Shown in pieces: positions 8,448 to 17,701 of a stretch of DNA of 64,000 nt (its first letter is position 1; each line of letters opens with the position of its first letter). A program made the translations under genes and the position numbers. Under the pieces are notes generated by a model. It saw only the letters and a program-made list of their open reading frames with translations. It did no database searches and was not told the DNA's origin. This DNA is from JAEUJM01 sp044221555 (GTDB lineage Bacteria; Actinomycetota; Acidimicrobiia; Acidimicrobiales; DATDAH01): NCBI GenBank assembly GCA_044221555.1, contig JBGAOY010000006.1, forward strand, positions 186,001-250,000, given 5' to 3'.

Positions 8448-10013
8448 TCACCCGGCTTCGCTCGTCCAGCCACTTCCCGCCGAGACCGCCCGATACCGGT
8501 CCCGGAGGGCCTTCTTGGCCAGCTTCCCGGTCTCCAGGCGGGGCAGCTCGTCGACGAAGTCGACCGATCGCGGGCACTTGAAGTGGGCCAGCCGCCCTCG
8601 GCAGAACTCGATGAGCTCGGCCGCTCGCTGGGGGGTGCCGACATCACCCTGGCGGAGCTCGACGATCGCCTTCACCGCCTCGCCGAACTCGGCGTCGGGT
8701 ACTCCGATGACGGCGACGTCGGCGACCAGGGGGTGGGTCAGGAGCAGCAACTCGCTCTCCGCCGGGTAGATGTTGACACCGCCCGAGATGATCAGGAACT
8801 CCTGACGGTCGGTGAGGTAGAGGTAACCCTCCTCGTCGACATGGCCCACGTCGCCGAGGGTCGTCCAGAGCGGGTGCTCGGGGTGGCGCGTGGCCGACGT
8901 CTTGGCATGGTCGTTGTGGTAGGCGAACGGGAGCTTGTCCCGTTCGAAGTAGACGAGGCCGTCCTCACCCGTCGGCACGGGCTCACCCCCCTCGTCGCAG
9001 ATGTGGATCGACCCGAACACGGGCCGGCCCACCGAGCCCACGTGGGTCAGCCACTCGGCAGAGTCGATGACGGTCATGCCGTTGCCCTCGGTGGCGCCGT
9101 AGTACTCCAGGACGATGGGGCCCCACCACTCGATGATCCCGCGCTTGAGCTCGACGGGGCACGGCGCGGCGCCGTGCAGCGCCACCTCGTGGGTGGAGAG
9201 GTCGTAGCGCTCGCGCGTCTCCTCGGGCAGGTCGAGCAGGCGCTTGAACATGGTGGGCACCCACTGCGTGTGCGTGATGCCGTAGATCTCGATGGACCGC
9301 AGGGCCTCCTCGGCGTCGAAGCGCTCCATCAGCACGCACGTGCCGCCCAAGGCCTGGGTGGCCGCCGCGAAGCCCAGCGCGGCGGTGTGGTAGAGCGGGG
9401 CGGTCGACAGGTACACGGCGCCGTGATCCATGCCCAGGAAGCTCTTGGCCATCTTCCCGCCCGGGTTCGAGTCGACGGACTTGCCGGTGAGCGGGCGCAC
9501 GATCCCCTTCGGCCGCCCGGTGGTGCCCGAGCTGTAGAACATCACCTCCCCGAGCGGCTGGTCGGCCAACGGGGTCGGGGGCTGGGCGTTGACCGCCGCT
9601 TCGTAGCTCTCGAAGCCGGGGCGGACGCCGTCGTACATGAGCCACCCGGTGCAGCCCGGCACCAGATCGGGGAGGTCCTGAGCGACGTCGCCGAGCAGCT
9701 CCGAGCTCACGACCAGGCGAGCGTCGCTGTCCTCGACGATGAACGCCACCTCGGGGGCGGTGAGCGAGCGGTTGATCGGCGTGAGGTAGAGGCCGGAGCG
9801 CAGCGCCGCCCAGTACACCTCGAAGTACCGCGGGTGGTTCTCGCTGAACAGCGCGACGTGGTCGCCCGGCCGCAAGCCCGCGTCCCAGAACACCCGGGAG
9901 AGCTGGTTCGAGCTGTCGTCCAGCTCCCGGAAGGTCGTCATCTCACCGGTGCCGGCGACGATCAGCGCCGCCCGATCGGGTGTGTCCAGCGCGTGGCGTC
10001 CCGGGTGCACCAT
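8448..10013 (-). CDS. Acyl-CoA ligase (AMP-binding, FadD-like)
   Basis: The 521-residue protein belongs to the ANL superfamily, which activates a carboxylic acid with ATP to an acyl adenylate and then transfers it to CoA. The P-loop-like motif SSGTTGRPKG is near residue 165, YGATEG near 315, and the C-terminal LPRLETGKLAKKALR block carries the catalytic lysine. The ATG at 10013 is chosen over an upstream TTG at 10028 because the protein family starts near MVHPG and the TTG lies within the operator palindrome. No ribosome site is visible and the predicted -10 is a few bases from the ATG, so the message may be leaderless. It is the enzyme that would bring an acid product of the oxidative steps into CoA-dependent beta-oxidation. 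Confidence 0.88.
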   Translation of the reverse strand: MVHPGRHALDTPDRAALIVAGTGEMTTFRELDDSSNQLSRVFWDAGLRPGDHVALFSENHPRYFEVYWAALRSGLYLTPINRSLTAPEVAFIVEDSDARLVVSSELLGDVAQDLPDLVPGCTGWLMYDGVRPGFESYEAAVNAQPPTPLADQPLGEVMFYSSGTTGRPKGIVRPLTGKSVDSNPGGKMAKSFLGMDHGAVYLSTAPLYHTAALGFAAATQALGGTCVLMERFDAEEALRSIEIYGITHTQWVPTMFKRLLDLPEETRERYDLSTHEVALHGAAPCPVELKRGIIEWWGPIVLEYYGATEGNGMTVIDSAEWLTHVGSVGRPVFGSIHICDEGGEPVPTGEDGLVYFERDKLPFAYHNDHAKTSATRHPEHPLWTTLGDVGHVDEEGYLYLTDRQEFLIISGGVNIYPAESELLLLTHPLVADVAVIGVPDAEFGEAVKAIVELRQGDVGTPQRAAELIEFCRGRLAHFKCPRSVDFVDELPRLETGKLAKKALRDRYRAVSAGSGWTSEAG

Positions 10014-10027
10014 CGAACCGTACCGCA

Positions 10028-10049
10028 AACCTTGTTGGTTGACAAGATT
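10028..10049. promoter_or_regulatory. Operator 1 (AACCTTG-N8-CAAGATT) in the acyl-CoA ligase promoter
   Basis: The palindrome has one mismatch between the 7-base arms. On the minus strand the sequence TTGTCA within it is a good -35 element, and TACGGT follows 17 bases later as a -10 element, just before the ligase ATG. The same arrangement recurs at 14612 and 19462, so a repressor bound here would block RNA polymerase. The TetR protein encoded at 14650-15336 is the obvious candidate binder. Confidence 0.7.
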
Positions 10050-10073
10050 AGCTTCGCCCGCCGGCCGCGGGTC

Positions 10074-10859
10074 CTAGGCGTGGGACAGCTCGGTGATGAA
10101 CCGGACCACGGCGTCGTCGAAGGCTCCGGGGGCTTCGAGGTTCACGCCGTGGCCGGCGTCGGCGGGGACCACCTGCAGGTGGGGCATGGTCTCCTCCAGG
10201 AAGTGCCGGGGGCCGACGAAGCCCTTCTCCCGCTCCCCCACGACGAGCAGGGTGGGCACGCGGTTCTCGGCGATCCTCGATCGAGACGACGTGCTCGCGC
10301 CGAAGCGCAGCGTGCGGGCGAGGCCCGCGGGGTCGTGGAGGCCGGCGTCCTCGTGGAGCGCGGCGCGCACGTCGTCGGGCAGGCCCTCGACGTTGCCCGG
10401 GAACATGCGCTGGGCCCGGATGGCACCGGTGCCACCCTGCTCGAACGCCGCCGCCATGGCCTCCATGCGCGTCGGGTCGAGCTTGCCCTCGACCGCGACC
10501 GCGGCGGCGCTGTTCGTGAAGATGTGGCCGAGCACCCGCTCCGGGCAGTCGAGCACGTAGCGCATGGTGAACGCCGCGCCCAGGGACTGGCCGCACACGA
10601 ACCAGCGCTCACACCCCACCGCCTCTCGCACGGCCTCGAACGCCGCGGGGTAGCCCGAGGGGTCGTACCACTCCGGTTCGACCGGCGACGGCGACCGACC
10701 GTGGCCCCACAGCTCGACGGTGACCGGGCGGCAGACCTCGGCCAGCCGGGGCAGGTTGGGCAACCAGTGGGCCCGACTCGACAGGAAGCCGTGGACGAGG
10801 AGGAGGTGCTCACCGACGCCGTCGTGGACGTCGACGTGCAGTTCGGGCCCGGCGCTCAT
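10074..10859 (-). CDS. Alpha/beta hydrolase
   Basis: The 261-residue protein has the alpha/beta-hydrolase order of motifs: HGFLS oxyanion region near residue 25, nucleophile elbow GQSLG near 95, and the terminal aspartate/histidine region (VGEREKGF; DAGHGVNLEAP) near 215-245. It probably cleaves an ester, lactone or C-C bond in the island's pathway. The ATG at 10859 overlaps the stop of the LLM oxidoreductase by 4 bases (ATGA), so it is the last gene of the amidase operon. Family members cannot be assigned a substrate from sequence alone. Confidence 0.82.
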   Translation of the reverse strand: MSAGPELHVDVHDGVGEHLLLVHGFLSSRAHWLPNLPRLAEVCRPVTVELWGHGRSPSPVEPEWYDPSGYPAAFEAVREAVGCERWFVCGQSLGAAFTMRYVLDCPERVLGHIFTNSAAAVAVEGKLDPTRMEAMAAAFEQGGTGAIRAQRMFPGNVEGLPDDVRAALHEDAGLHDPAGLARTLRFGASTSSRSRIAENRVPTLLVVGEREKGFVGPRHFLEETMPHLQVVPADAGHGVNLEAPGAFDDAVVRFITELSHA

Positions 10860-11872
10860 GCCCCGACGCCGTGGAGGCGCTCGATCGCCGTCTTCCACCG
10901 GGTCAGGTCCCCGGAGCGCGGCGTGTAGAAGCTGAGGCGCTGGACCACGTCGCCGAAGCGGGCGGCCACGGCGTCGGCGAGGTCCTCGGGCTCGGCCACG
11001 ACGGCGAAGAGGCCGAGCACGTCGTCGGTGATCAGCCCGCCCATCTCCTCCCACCGGCCCTGCTTCGACATGACGTTGAGCTCGTCCTGCATCGGGCCGA
11101 GCCCGTGGAGCTCCAGGACGGGCCGGTACGCCGGGGTCGAGCCGTAGAACGCGATCTGCTGGCGGGTCTTGGCCGCCGAGTCGGCCATCTTCTCCTCGGT
11201 GGTGCCGGTGACCACGAACGCCGGACCGGAGACCTCGATGTCGTCGAGCGAACGGCCGGCGGCCTTCGCGCCTCGCTCCAGCGCGGGCAGCGTGACCTCC
11301 CGCAGGTAGCGGTCGGTGGTGAAGGCGTGGCAGAGGAAGCCGTCGGCGACCTCGCCGGCGACCTCGGTCATGCGCTGACCGACGCCGGCGAGGAAGATCT
11401 TCGCGGCGCCGTGCGGGTTGTGGCCCGGGTTGAAGAACGGGGTCATCAGGGTGTGGGTGTAGAAGTCACCGCGGAAGTCGAGCATGGTGTCGTCCTGCCA
11501 GGACGCCCAGATGGCGCGGATCGCCTCGATCATCTCCCGCATCCGGGCCGCCGGCGCCGACCACGGCATCGAGAAGCGCCGGGTGATGTGCGGCTCGATC
11601 TGGCTGCCGAGGCCGAGGATGAACCGGCCACCCGAGGTCGCCTGGAGGTCCCAACCGACCTGGGCCAGCAGCATCGGGTTGCGGGCGAAGGCCACCGCGA
11701 TGCCGGTGCCCAGCTCGGCCCGCTCGGTCGTCTGCGCGGCGACGGCCAGCGGCAGGAACGGGTCGTGGGCGGTCTCGGCGGTCCAGAGCCCGTCGTAGCC
11801 CTGCTCCTCCCGCGCCCTGGCGATGGCACCGACCTCGGCGAGGTCGGTGCCGATGCCGCCGTCGATCTTCAA
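10856..11872 (-). CDS. LLM-class flavin/F420-dependent oxidoreductase
   Basis: The 338-residue protein belongs to the luciferase-like TIM-barrel family. Typical features are the N-terminal EEQGYDGLWTAET strand-helix unit, ELGTGIAVAFARNP, RFILGLGSQ and the AGVGQRMTEVAGEVADGF block. In actinobacteria many such proteins use F420H2 or FMNH2. The start is a TTG at 11872 that overlaps the upstream stop (TTGA); this is the only start giving the full first beta-strand. Co-translation with the two hydrolases suggests an oxidation or reduction step on the same compound. Whether it uses F420 or FMN cannot be settled by eye. Confidence 0.82.
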   Translation of the reverse strand: MKIDGGIGTDLAEVGAIARAREEQGYDGLWTAETAHDPFLPLAVAAQTTERAELGTGIAVAFARNPMLLAQVGWDLQATSGGRFILGLGSQIEPHITRRFSMPWSAPAARMREMIEAIRAIWASWQDDTMLDFRGDFYTHTLMTPFFNPGHNPHGAAKIFLAGVGQRMTEVAGEVADGFLCHAFTTDRYLREVTLPALERGAKAAGRSLDDIEVSGPAFVVTGTTEEKMADSAAKTRQQIAFYGSTPAYRPVLELHGLGPMQDELNVMSKQGRWEEMGGLITDDVLGLFAVVAEPEDLADAVAARFGDVVQRLSFYTPRSGDLTRWKTAIERLHGVGA

Positions 11873-13104
11873 AGGACGCCCTCGAGCCAGTCGAACAGGA
11901 ACTCGGCGGCGGTGGCGTTGGCCCCGTTCTGGCAGTGGAGCTGCGCGGTCGACTCGTCGTCGAACAACAGGTAGTCTTTCGGGCAGGTGAGCGCATCGAA
12001 CAGCGGCCGGGCCTGCCCGGTCGAGAACGCCTCCTGGGTCCCGTCCATGACCAGGGTCGGGCACTCGATGTTCTGGGCGTACGGCTTCAGGTCGCACGCG
12101 TCGAACTCCTTCATGAGGTCGTACGGGTTCGACACCCCGTGCTTCCACATCGAGTCCTCCATGAACCACGAGTGGGTGGCCGAGATGCCCATCACCATCT
12201 CCATGGCGCCGTTGAACGCCTCGGGCCCGGCCTCGTACTGCTCGAGGAGCTCGGGCGGGAACGACGCCTTGATCGAGCTGCCCCAGTCGAGGACGCCCGG
12301 GTTGGCGATGCAGAAGGCCAGGCGCTTCTCGAACGCCGCCGCCCGAGGCGCGAGGTAGCCCCCGAAGCTGGCCCCCATCAGGCCGATGCGGTTCGGGTCC
12401 ACACCCTCGAGCTCCAAGACCCGGTCGACGGCCGGGGTGATGGCCTGCTCCCAGTCGTGGCGGAACGGGTGCCCGTACAGGCGGATGGACAGGCCCTGGC
12501 CCGGGCCGTGGAGGGCGAGGCAGTGGATGCCGCGCTCGATGGCGCTCCCGTAGACCCAGCGGGTGTCGTCGGGCCAGGCGTCCCGACCCTGGTGGAAGAT
12601 CAGGGTCGGCGCCGGGCCCTCCGCCTTCGGCGAACGGTAGAAGTACGCGGGCAGGACGCTGCCCTCGTACGGCACCTCGAGGTACTCACCCGGGTAGCCC
12701 GACAGGGCGAGGTACCGGTCGTAGCAGTGGTAGCTCGCCTTCGAGCACGTCTCCTCGCGCGGGTCCGACGGGGGGCCGAAGTGCATCAGGCCGGCCCGCC
12801 AGTACGTGGCGGCCCGGAGGTGGGCCGACGCCGCGCTGGCCCGGTTGCCCTTGGCCTCGAACATCTCGGCCCGGTCCTGGAGCCGCTGGGCCATGGTCGA
12901 CCAGGCGCTGATCCAGCTCTCCATGTCGTCGGCGACGATGTGGCGGGCCACCTCGAGGCACTCGCCGAGGTCGGTCATGCCGTACAGCATCATGCTGAGG
13001 TGGTGCTTGAACTGATCGTCCATCACCGGGTCGTCGACGAAGGTGTGCGCGGTCCAGGTGTCGCCCGAAGGGATCGAAACCGGTGATTCGACCGAGGCTG
13101 CCAT
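11869..13104 (-). CDS. Alpha/beta hydrolase of the FrsA / dihydroxypseudooxynicotine-hydrolase type
   Basis: The 411-residue protein has a roughly 150-residue helical N-terminal region followed by a hydrolase core. The core shows IFHQGRDAW, LHGPGQG, the nucleophile elbow GASFGGYLAPRA near residue 245 and a late acid/base region (MDGTQE; ESTAQLHCQNG). This layout is that of the DUF1100/FrsA-like group, which includes 2,6-dihydroxypseudooxynicotine hydrolase, an enzyme that cleaves a C-C bond. The ATG at 13104 is preceded by AGGAG and lies 20 bp after the amidase stop. The exact reaction here is unknown; a C-C or ester cleavage is an inference from family and context. Confidence 0.78.
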   Translation of the reverse strand: MAASVESPVSIPSGDTWTAHTFVDDPVMDDQFKHHLSMMLYGMTDLGECLEVARHIVADDMESWISAWSTMAQRLQDRAEMFEAKGNRASAASAHLRAATYWRAGLMHFGPPSDPREETCSKASYHCYDRYLALSGYPGEYLEVPYEGSVLPAYFYRSPKAEGPAPTLIFHQGRDAWPDDTRWVYGSAIERGIHCLALHGPGQGLSIRLYGHPFRHDWEQAITPAVDRVLELEGVDPNRIGLMGASFGGYLAPRAAAFEKRLAFCIANPGVLDWGSSIKASFPPELLEQYEAGPEAFNGAMEMVMGISATHSWFMEDSMWKHGVSNPYDLMKEFDACDLKPYAQNIECPTLVMDGTQEAFSTGQARPLFDALTCPKDYLLFDDESTAQLHCQNGANATAAEFLFDWLEGVL

Positions 13105-13124
13105 GAGGGTCTCCTAGGGGGTGT

Positions 13125-14609
13125 TCAGGGGCGGGTCTCGACGGGGTGCGCGTCGAGGGCGTTGACGGGAGGGATCCGGTCGGCCCACGGCCGGGCCTCC
13201 TCGAGCTGGGCGGCGAGGCGGAACAGCAGCCCCTCGTCGCCGTACGGGCCGACGAACTGCAGGCCGACCGGGAGACCGTCGTCGGTCCACGCCAGCGGGA
13301 CCGACATGGCCGGCTGGCCCGTCATGTTCTGCAGCATGGTGAACGGCAGGAACTTCATCGACGTCGTCATGGCCCGGTTCGGCTCCTCGGGGGTCGCCTT
13401 GAACATCCCGAGCGGCAGCGCCGGTGAGCCCACCGTCGGGGTCAGCCAGACGTCGTAGGGCTGAGAGAAGGCGGCCACCTCGTCGCAGATCCCCTGGATG
13501 GTCACCTGGGCGTCCATGAGGTCGTCGGCCGACGTCCCGACCGTGCGGCCCCGCTCGATGGCCGCCCACGTGCCGGGCTCGAACTCCTCCTGCACGATCG
13601 GCTTGCCGATCTTGCGCTCCCAGTTGCGCATGTCCCAGGCCGTGCCGACGGCGGAGATGTGCCCGAAGGCGCCCGCCAGCCGAGCCACGTCCAGGCTGAG
13701 CGTCTTCTCCTCCACGTGGTGGCCGAGCTCCTCGCAGAGCGCGGCGGCGTCGAGGACGGCGGTGACGCACTCGGGGGCGAGAGGCACACCCGACGGGGCC
13801 TGGGTGCTGAAGACGATGCGCAGCGGCTCGACCTCGGCCCCGACCTCCTCGAGGTACGGGCGGCGCGGCGGCGGCGCGACGAACGGATCGCCCGGGAGAC
13901 CGCCGGCGCAGGCGTCGAGCAGGGCGGCCGAGTCCCGGACCGAGATCGTGAGGGCGTGCTCGGAGAGGAACCCCATGCGGATGGCCAGGCCCAGCTCGCG
14001 GCGAGGCGACGAGGTGCGCATGCGCGTCGGCTTCATGCCGAACACCCCACAGCAGGCGGCCGGAACCCGGATGGAGCCGCCGCTGTCGCTGCCGTTGGCC
14101 ATGGGCGCCATGCGGGCCGCCACCGCCGCGGCGGCGCCCCCGCTGGAGCCTCCGGCCATGCGGTCCAGGTCCCAGGGGTTGTGGGTCGGGCCGTGCAGCT
14201 CGGGCTCGGTGGTCGGCTGCATGCCGAACTCGGAGAGGTTGGTCTTCGCGCAGCAGACGAGCCCGGCGGCCTTGTAGCGCCGGGTGATCTCGCCGTCCTC
14301 CGTCGGCACGTAGTCCGCCAGGTACCGGCTGCCGCCGGACGCGATCTCGCCGGCGTAGGCCGCACCACCACCGTCCTTGAGCAGGAACGGCACCCCGCGG
14401 AAGGGCCCGTCGGAAAGCTCGCCGGTGGCGACCCTGCGGGCCTCGTCCTCCATCGTGCGGACGACGGCGTTGACCTGGGGGTTCACCGCCTCGATGCGGC
14501 GGAGGGTGGCCTCCAACAGCTCGACGGGGCTGACCTCGCCCGTCCGGACCAGCTCGGCCTGCGCCATGCCGTCAACCCGCGCCAGATCGGTCACGGTCGC
14601 ATCAGACAC
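13125..14609 (-). CDS. Amidase signature family enzyme
   Basis: The 494-residue protein carries the Ser-Ser-Lys amidase machinery: VPFLLKDGGG with the catalytic lysine near residue 80, then MAGGSSGGAAAAVA and GSDSGGSIRVPAACCG with the cis-serine and nucleophile serine near 155-180. It would hydrolyse a carboxamide, or possibly an ester, to the free acid. The start is uncertain: GTG at 14609 keeps the full N-terminus, while a GTG at 14591 would fit a leaderless message 6 bases after a possible -10 element. It heads an operon with two hydrolases and the LLM oxidoreductase, and operator 2 abuts its start. Confidence 0.85.
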   Translation of the reverse strand: MSDATVTDLARVDGMAQAELVRTGEVSPVELLEATLRRIEAVNPQVNAVVRTMEDEARRVATGELSDGPFRGVPFLLKDGGGAAYAGEIASGGSRYLADYVPTEDGEITRRYKAAGLVCCAKTNLSEFGMQPTTEPELHGPTHNPWDLDRMAGGSSGGAAAAVAARMAPMANGSDSGGSIRVPAACCGVFGMKPTRMRTSSPRRELGLAIRMGFLSEHALTISVRDSAALLDACAGGLPGDPFVAPPPRRPYLEEVGAEVEPLRIVFSTQAPSGVPLAPECVTAVLDAAALCEELGHHVEEKTLSLDVARLAGAFGHISAVGTAWDMRNWERKIGKPIVQEEFEPGTWAAIERGRTVGTSADDLMDAQVTIQGICDEVAAFSQPYDVWLTPTVGSPALPLGMFKATPEEPNRAMTTSMKFLPFTMLQNMTGQPAMSVPLAWTDDGLPVGLQFVGPYGDEGLLFRLAAQLEEARPWADRIPPVNALDAHPVETRP

Positions 14610-14611
14610 CA

Positions 14612-14633
14612 AACCTTGTCGCCTGTCAAGGTT
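14612..14633. promoter_or_regulatory. Operator 2 (perfect AACCTTG-N8-CAAGGTT) upstream of the amidase operon
   Basis: This is the best of the three copies: both 7-base arms are perfectly complementary. On the minus strand it contains TTGACA, the consensus -35 hexamer. It lies in the 40-bp gap between tetR and the amidase gene and abuts the amidase start codon. Its position right after tetR also allows feedback on read-through from the upstream operon. Confidence 0.72.
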
Positions 14634-14649
14634 CGCGTGATGGCGGGGC

Positions 14650-15336
14650 TCAGCGGCTCGGCTGGGCCTCCGGGGGGTTCCGGTACTCGCGTGCGATGCG
14701 CTCGCGGAAGGAGGTGAAGAGCGCCACGACGTCGGCCGACTCGCCCTCCAGCATCCAGTGGTACGCCAGCCCGCGCAGGGTCGCGGCGTGGAGCAGGGCT
14801 TCCGAGGCCGGGTCGATCTCCGGGTTGATCGACCCGTCGGCGATGCCCGCCTCGAGGAACGCGGTGACCACCTTCACCGTGTTCCGGTGGTACGGCTCGG
14901 CGTACTGGCGCAGCGGTGAGGACGGGCGGACGGCCTCGAACGACAGCGCCCAGAGCACCCGCATCGCCTGCGGGTCGCGCTCCAACTGGCGGATCACCGT
15001 GTCGAGGTAGGTGAGCATCGCGTCCAGGCCGGGGAGGCCCTGGATCTCGGGCAGGACGTTGTGCTCGATCCAGTCGGAGGTGATCCGCTCCATCAGGACG
15101 GTCAGCAGGTTCTCCTTGGTCCCGAACCGGGTGGTGACGAGGCCCCGGCTGTAGCCGGCCCGCTCACCGATGGCGGCCAGGCTGGTCTGCTCGAAACCCC
15201 GCTCGGCGATCAGATCGCCCGCAGCTTCCAGGAGGCGTCGGGTGGAGAGCTTCGAGCGGCCTTGGACGGGCTCGACGACACCGGGGACCCCGGCCTCGTC
15301 GGCTTCCTCGTCCACCTGCTCGTCCATGCTGCTCAT
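14650..15336 (-). CDS. TetR-family transcriptional regulator
   Basis: The 228-residue protein has an acidic leader of about 30 residues, then a TetR helix-turn-helix domain (TRRLLEAAGDLIAERGFEQTSLAAIGERAGYSRGLV, residues about 30-70; recognition-helix part AGYSRGLVTTRFGTKENLL). The remainder is the all-helical ligand-binding and dimerisation domain. It is the last gene of the enoyl-CoA hydratase operon, 19 bp after the upstream stop, and 16 bp before operator 2. That location and the three matching palindromes make it the likely local repressor, released by a CoA thioester or the substrate. The ATG at 15336 was chosen; a second ATG is 9 bases further in. Confidence 0.88.
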   Translation of the reverse strand: MSSMDEQVDEEADEAGVPGVVEPVQGRSKLSTRRLLEAAGDLIAERGFEQTSLAAIGERAGYSRGLVTTRFGTKENLLTVLMERITSDWIEHNVLPEIQGLPGLDAMLTYLDTVIRQLERDPQAMRVLWALSFEAVRPSSPLRQYAEPYHRNTVKVVTAFLEAGIADGSINPEIDPASEALLHAATLRGLAYHWMLEGESADVVALFTSFRERIAREYRNPPEAQPSR

Positions 15337-15355
15337 CGGGCGGGGAGCGTAGTGC

Positions 15356-16456
15356 TCACGGGCGGGCGGCAAGGCGGTGGACGAGCGTGCGCTTCCACCG
15401 GCGGGCGGCGCCGAGCTCACCCGCGAGCAGCCGGGCGCGGCGCAGGAACAGGTGGGCGTCGTGCTCCCAGGTGAACCCGATCCCACCGTGCACGTGCAGG
15501 CCCTCCTCCGCGGCGAATCGGAACGCCTCGGTCGCGCTGATCCGCGCGAGGCAGGCCGCGATGGCCAGCTCGTCGCTCCCGGTCGAGAGCGCCCACGCCC
15601 CGTACCAGGCGTTCGAACGCGCCAGCTCGACCGCGACGAACACGTCGGCCAGCTTGTGCTTGACGGCCTGGTACGAGCCGATGGGCCGACCGAACGTGTA
15701 GCGCTCCTTGGCGTAGGCCACGGCCAGGTCGAGGCAGCGCTGGGCCCCGCCGAGCTGCTCGAACGCGAACAGCACCGCAGCGCGGTCGTACAGCCGGTCG
15801 AGCACGGCCTGACCCTCGCCGTCGGCGCCGAGCACCTCGGCCGCCGCTCCGTCGAAGTGCAGGCGGGCCAGCGAGCGCGACGGGTCGAGGGACCTGAGCG
15901 GCTCCCGACGCACGCCCCTGCCGCCCAGCTCGACGAGCGCCAGGGTCTCGCCGCGGTTCGCCACCACGACGGCCAGCCCGGCGACCTCGCCGTCGGGCAC
16001 CGGCGCCTTCACTCCGTCCAGGCGGCCGTCCGCGAACCGGGCCTTCAGGTCGGCACCACCCGACCGGTCCCGCCGCTCCTGGACCGCGAGTGTGGCGATC
16101 AGCTCGCCCGAGGCGAGGCGCGGCAGGTAGCGCTGCTGCTGGTCGGGCGAGCCGGCCAACAGCAGCGCCTCGGTCCCGAGGTAGACCGAGGACGAGAGCG
16201 GGATCGGGGCCAGCGCCCGGCCGACCTCCTCGGCGAGCAGGCAGAGCTCGAGGTAGCCGAGGCCGAGGCCACCGTGGGCCTCCGGCACGGCCAGCCCCAT
16301 CCACCCCATCGCCGCCCCTGCGGCCCAGAGGCGGGCGTCGTAGGGGTCGGATCCCTCGAACACGGTGCGGACGTCGCGCAGCGAGCACCGGTCCTCGAGC
16401 AGCCCGCGGGCGGTTCGCTGCAGCGCACGGTGGTCGTCGTCGAAGTCGAAGTTCAC
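15356..16456 (-). CDS. Acyl-CoA dehydrogenase, short subunit (366 aa)
   Basis: The protein has the acyl-CoA dehydrogenase fold: an N-terminal helical domain (GWMGLAVPEAHGGLGLG), a degenerate central beta domain (VQERRDRSGGADLKARF) and the C-terminal helical domain with FGRPIGSYQAVKHKLAD and VHGGIGFTWEHDAHLFLRRA. The GTG start at 16456 overlaps the stop of the preceding acyl-CoA dehydrogenase by 4 bases. Such adjacent unequal pairs in actinobacteria often form alpha2beta2 heterotetramers (for example the ChsE/FadE pairs of sterol side-chain degradation). The central domain is weaker than in the partner, consistent with shared FAD sites. It would introduce an alpha,beta double bond in an unusual acyl-CoA. 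Confidence 0.85.
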   Translation of the reverse strand: MNFDFDDDHRALQRTARGLLEDRCSLRDVRTVFEGSDPYDARLWAAGAAMGWMGLAVPEAHGGLGLGYLELCLLAEEVGRALAPIPLSSSVYLGTEALLLAGSPDQQQRYLPRLASGELIATLAVQERRDRSGGADLKARFADGRLDGVKAPVPDGEVAGLAVVVANRGETLALVELGGRGVRREPLRSLDPSRSLARLHFDGAAAEVLGADGEGQAVLDRLYDRAAVLFAFEQLGGAQRCLDLAVAYAKERYTFGRPIGSYQAVKHKLADVFVAVELARSNAWYGAWALSTGSDELAIAACLARISATEAFRFAAEEGLHVHGGIGFTWEHDAHLFLRRARLLAGELGAARRWKRTLVHRLAARP

Positions 16457-17700
16457 GCAACCGGCCCAGTCGGGATCTCGCGGAAGGCCAGGCCCTTGTC
16501 CACCCGGGGCTCGGGGGGAAGCCCGAGGGCCCGCTCGCCGATGATGTTCCGCAGGACCTCGTCGGTCCCCCCGCCGATGCGGGCGGCGGGGGCGAACAGG
16601 TAGCCGTGGTCCCAGGCCAGGTGGTCGGCGTCCGGCTCGGTCTCGACGACGGCGCCGAAGAGGTCCTGGAGGTCGAGGGCCAGCGCCATCATGTCCTGGC
16701 GCATCCGGCCGGCGACCAGCTTGGCGATCGAGACCTCTGGCCCGGGCGGCATCCCGCGGGACATCGCGGTCTGAGTCCGCCACGAGGTGTAGACGATCCC
16801 CTTCGAGCGCACATAGCAGTCGGCGATGGCCTCGCACACGGCGTCGTCCTCGAGCAGGGGACCTCGCTCGTCGTGGGTCGTGGTGGCCAGGGCGATCAGG
16901 GCACGGACTCCGAGCGCGCCGCCCGTGCCCCCGGCGCCCAGCGACGACCGCTCGTTCATCAGCGTCGTGAGCGCGACCGACCAGCCCGCGCCCACCTCAC
17001 CGAGGCGGTTGGCGTCGGGCACCCGGACCTCGGTGAGGAACACCTCGTTGAAGTTGGCGCCGCCCGTGATCTGGCGGATCGGCCGGGCGTCGATGCCCGG
17101 CGTGCGCATGTCGACCAGGAAGTAGGTGAGGCCGGCGTGTTTGCCCACGCCGGGGTCGGTGCGCACGAGGAGCAGGCCCCAGTCGGCGAGGTTCGCGGCC
17201 GACGACCACACCTTCTGGCCCTCCACGACCCACTCGTCACCGTCACGCGCGGCGGCGGTGCGCAGGGCCGCGAGGTCGGAGCCCGCCCCCGGCTCACTGA
17301 AGAGCTGGCACCAGATCTGCTCGCCCCGGGCCATGCCGGGCAGCCACCGCCGCTTCTGCGCGCCAGTGCCGTGGGCCAGCAGCGTGGGGCCGGCCATGCC
17401 GATCCCCGCGGTGAACACGTCGGCGGGGATCCGGAAACGGGCCTCCTCCTGGCGGAAGATCGAGCTCTGCATCGCGGTCCCGCCCCGACCGCCGTACTCC
17501 GTGGGCCAGGTGATGCAGGCCCAGCCCGCGTCGGCCTTGCGGGCCTGCCACGCCCGGGACCGCTCGATCTCCGCGGGGTCCTCGAACTCCGAGATGGCGG
17601 CGGGCGCCTCACCCGGCCGCAACGGCTCGGCCTCGGACTGCAGCCAGGCCCGGGCCTCTGCCCGGAAGGCTGCCTCCTCCGGCGTGTCGTCGAGGTCCAC
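16453..17700 (-). CDS. Acyl-CoA dehydrogenase, long subunit (415 aa)
   Basis: The 415-residue protein shows the classical order: WPTEYGGRGGTAMQ, the flavin-contacting QLFSEPGAGSDLAALRT and WVVEGQKVWSSAAN segments, and the C-terminal GGGTDEVLRNIIGERALGLP block. The GTG start at 17700 is one base after the upstream SDR stop. Its sequence resembles FadE proteins that act on bulky or cyclic acyl-CoAs rather than straight-chain ones. With the overlapping downstream gene it probably makes one heteromeric enzyme. Confidence 0.87.
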   Translation of the reverse strand: MDLDDTPEEAAFRAEARAWLQSEAEPLRPGEAPAAISEFEDPAEIERSRAWQARKADAGWACITWPTEYGGRGGTAMQSSIFRQEEARFRIPADVFTAGIGMAGPTLLAHGTGAQKRRWLPGMARGEQIWCQLFSEPGAGSDLAALRTAAARDGDEWVVEGQKVWSSAANLADWGLLLVRTDPGVGKHAGLTYFLVDMRTPGIDARPIRQITGGANFNEVFLTEVRVPDANRLGEVGAGWSVALTTLMNERSSLGAGGTGGALGVRALIALATTTHDERGPLLEDDAVCEAIADCYVRSKGIVYTSWRTQTAMSRGMPPGPEVSIAKLVAGRMRQDMMALALDLQDLFGAVVETEPDADHLAWDHGYLFAPAARIGGGTDEVLRNIIGERALGLPPEPRVDKGLAFREIPTGPVA

Positions 17701-17701
17701 G

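Noticed and set aside
10014..10028. TTG start at 10028 for the acyl-CoA ligase.
   Set aside because: The codon lies within the operator palindrome and the ATG five codons later matches the usual family start.
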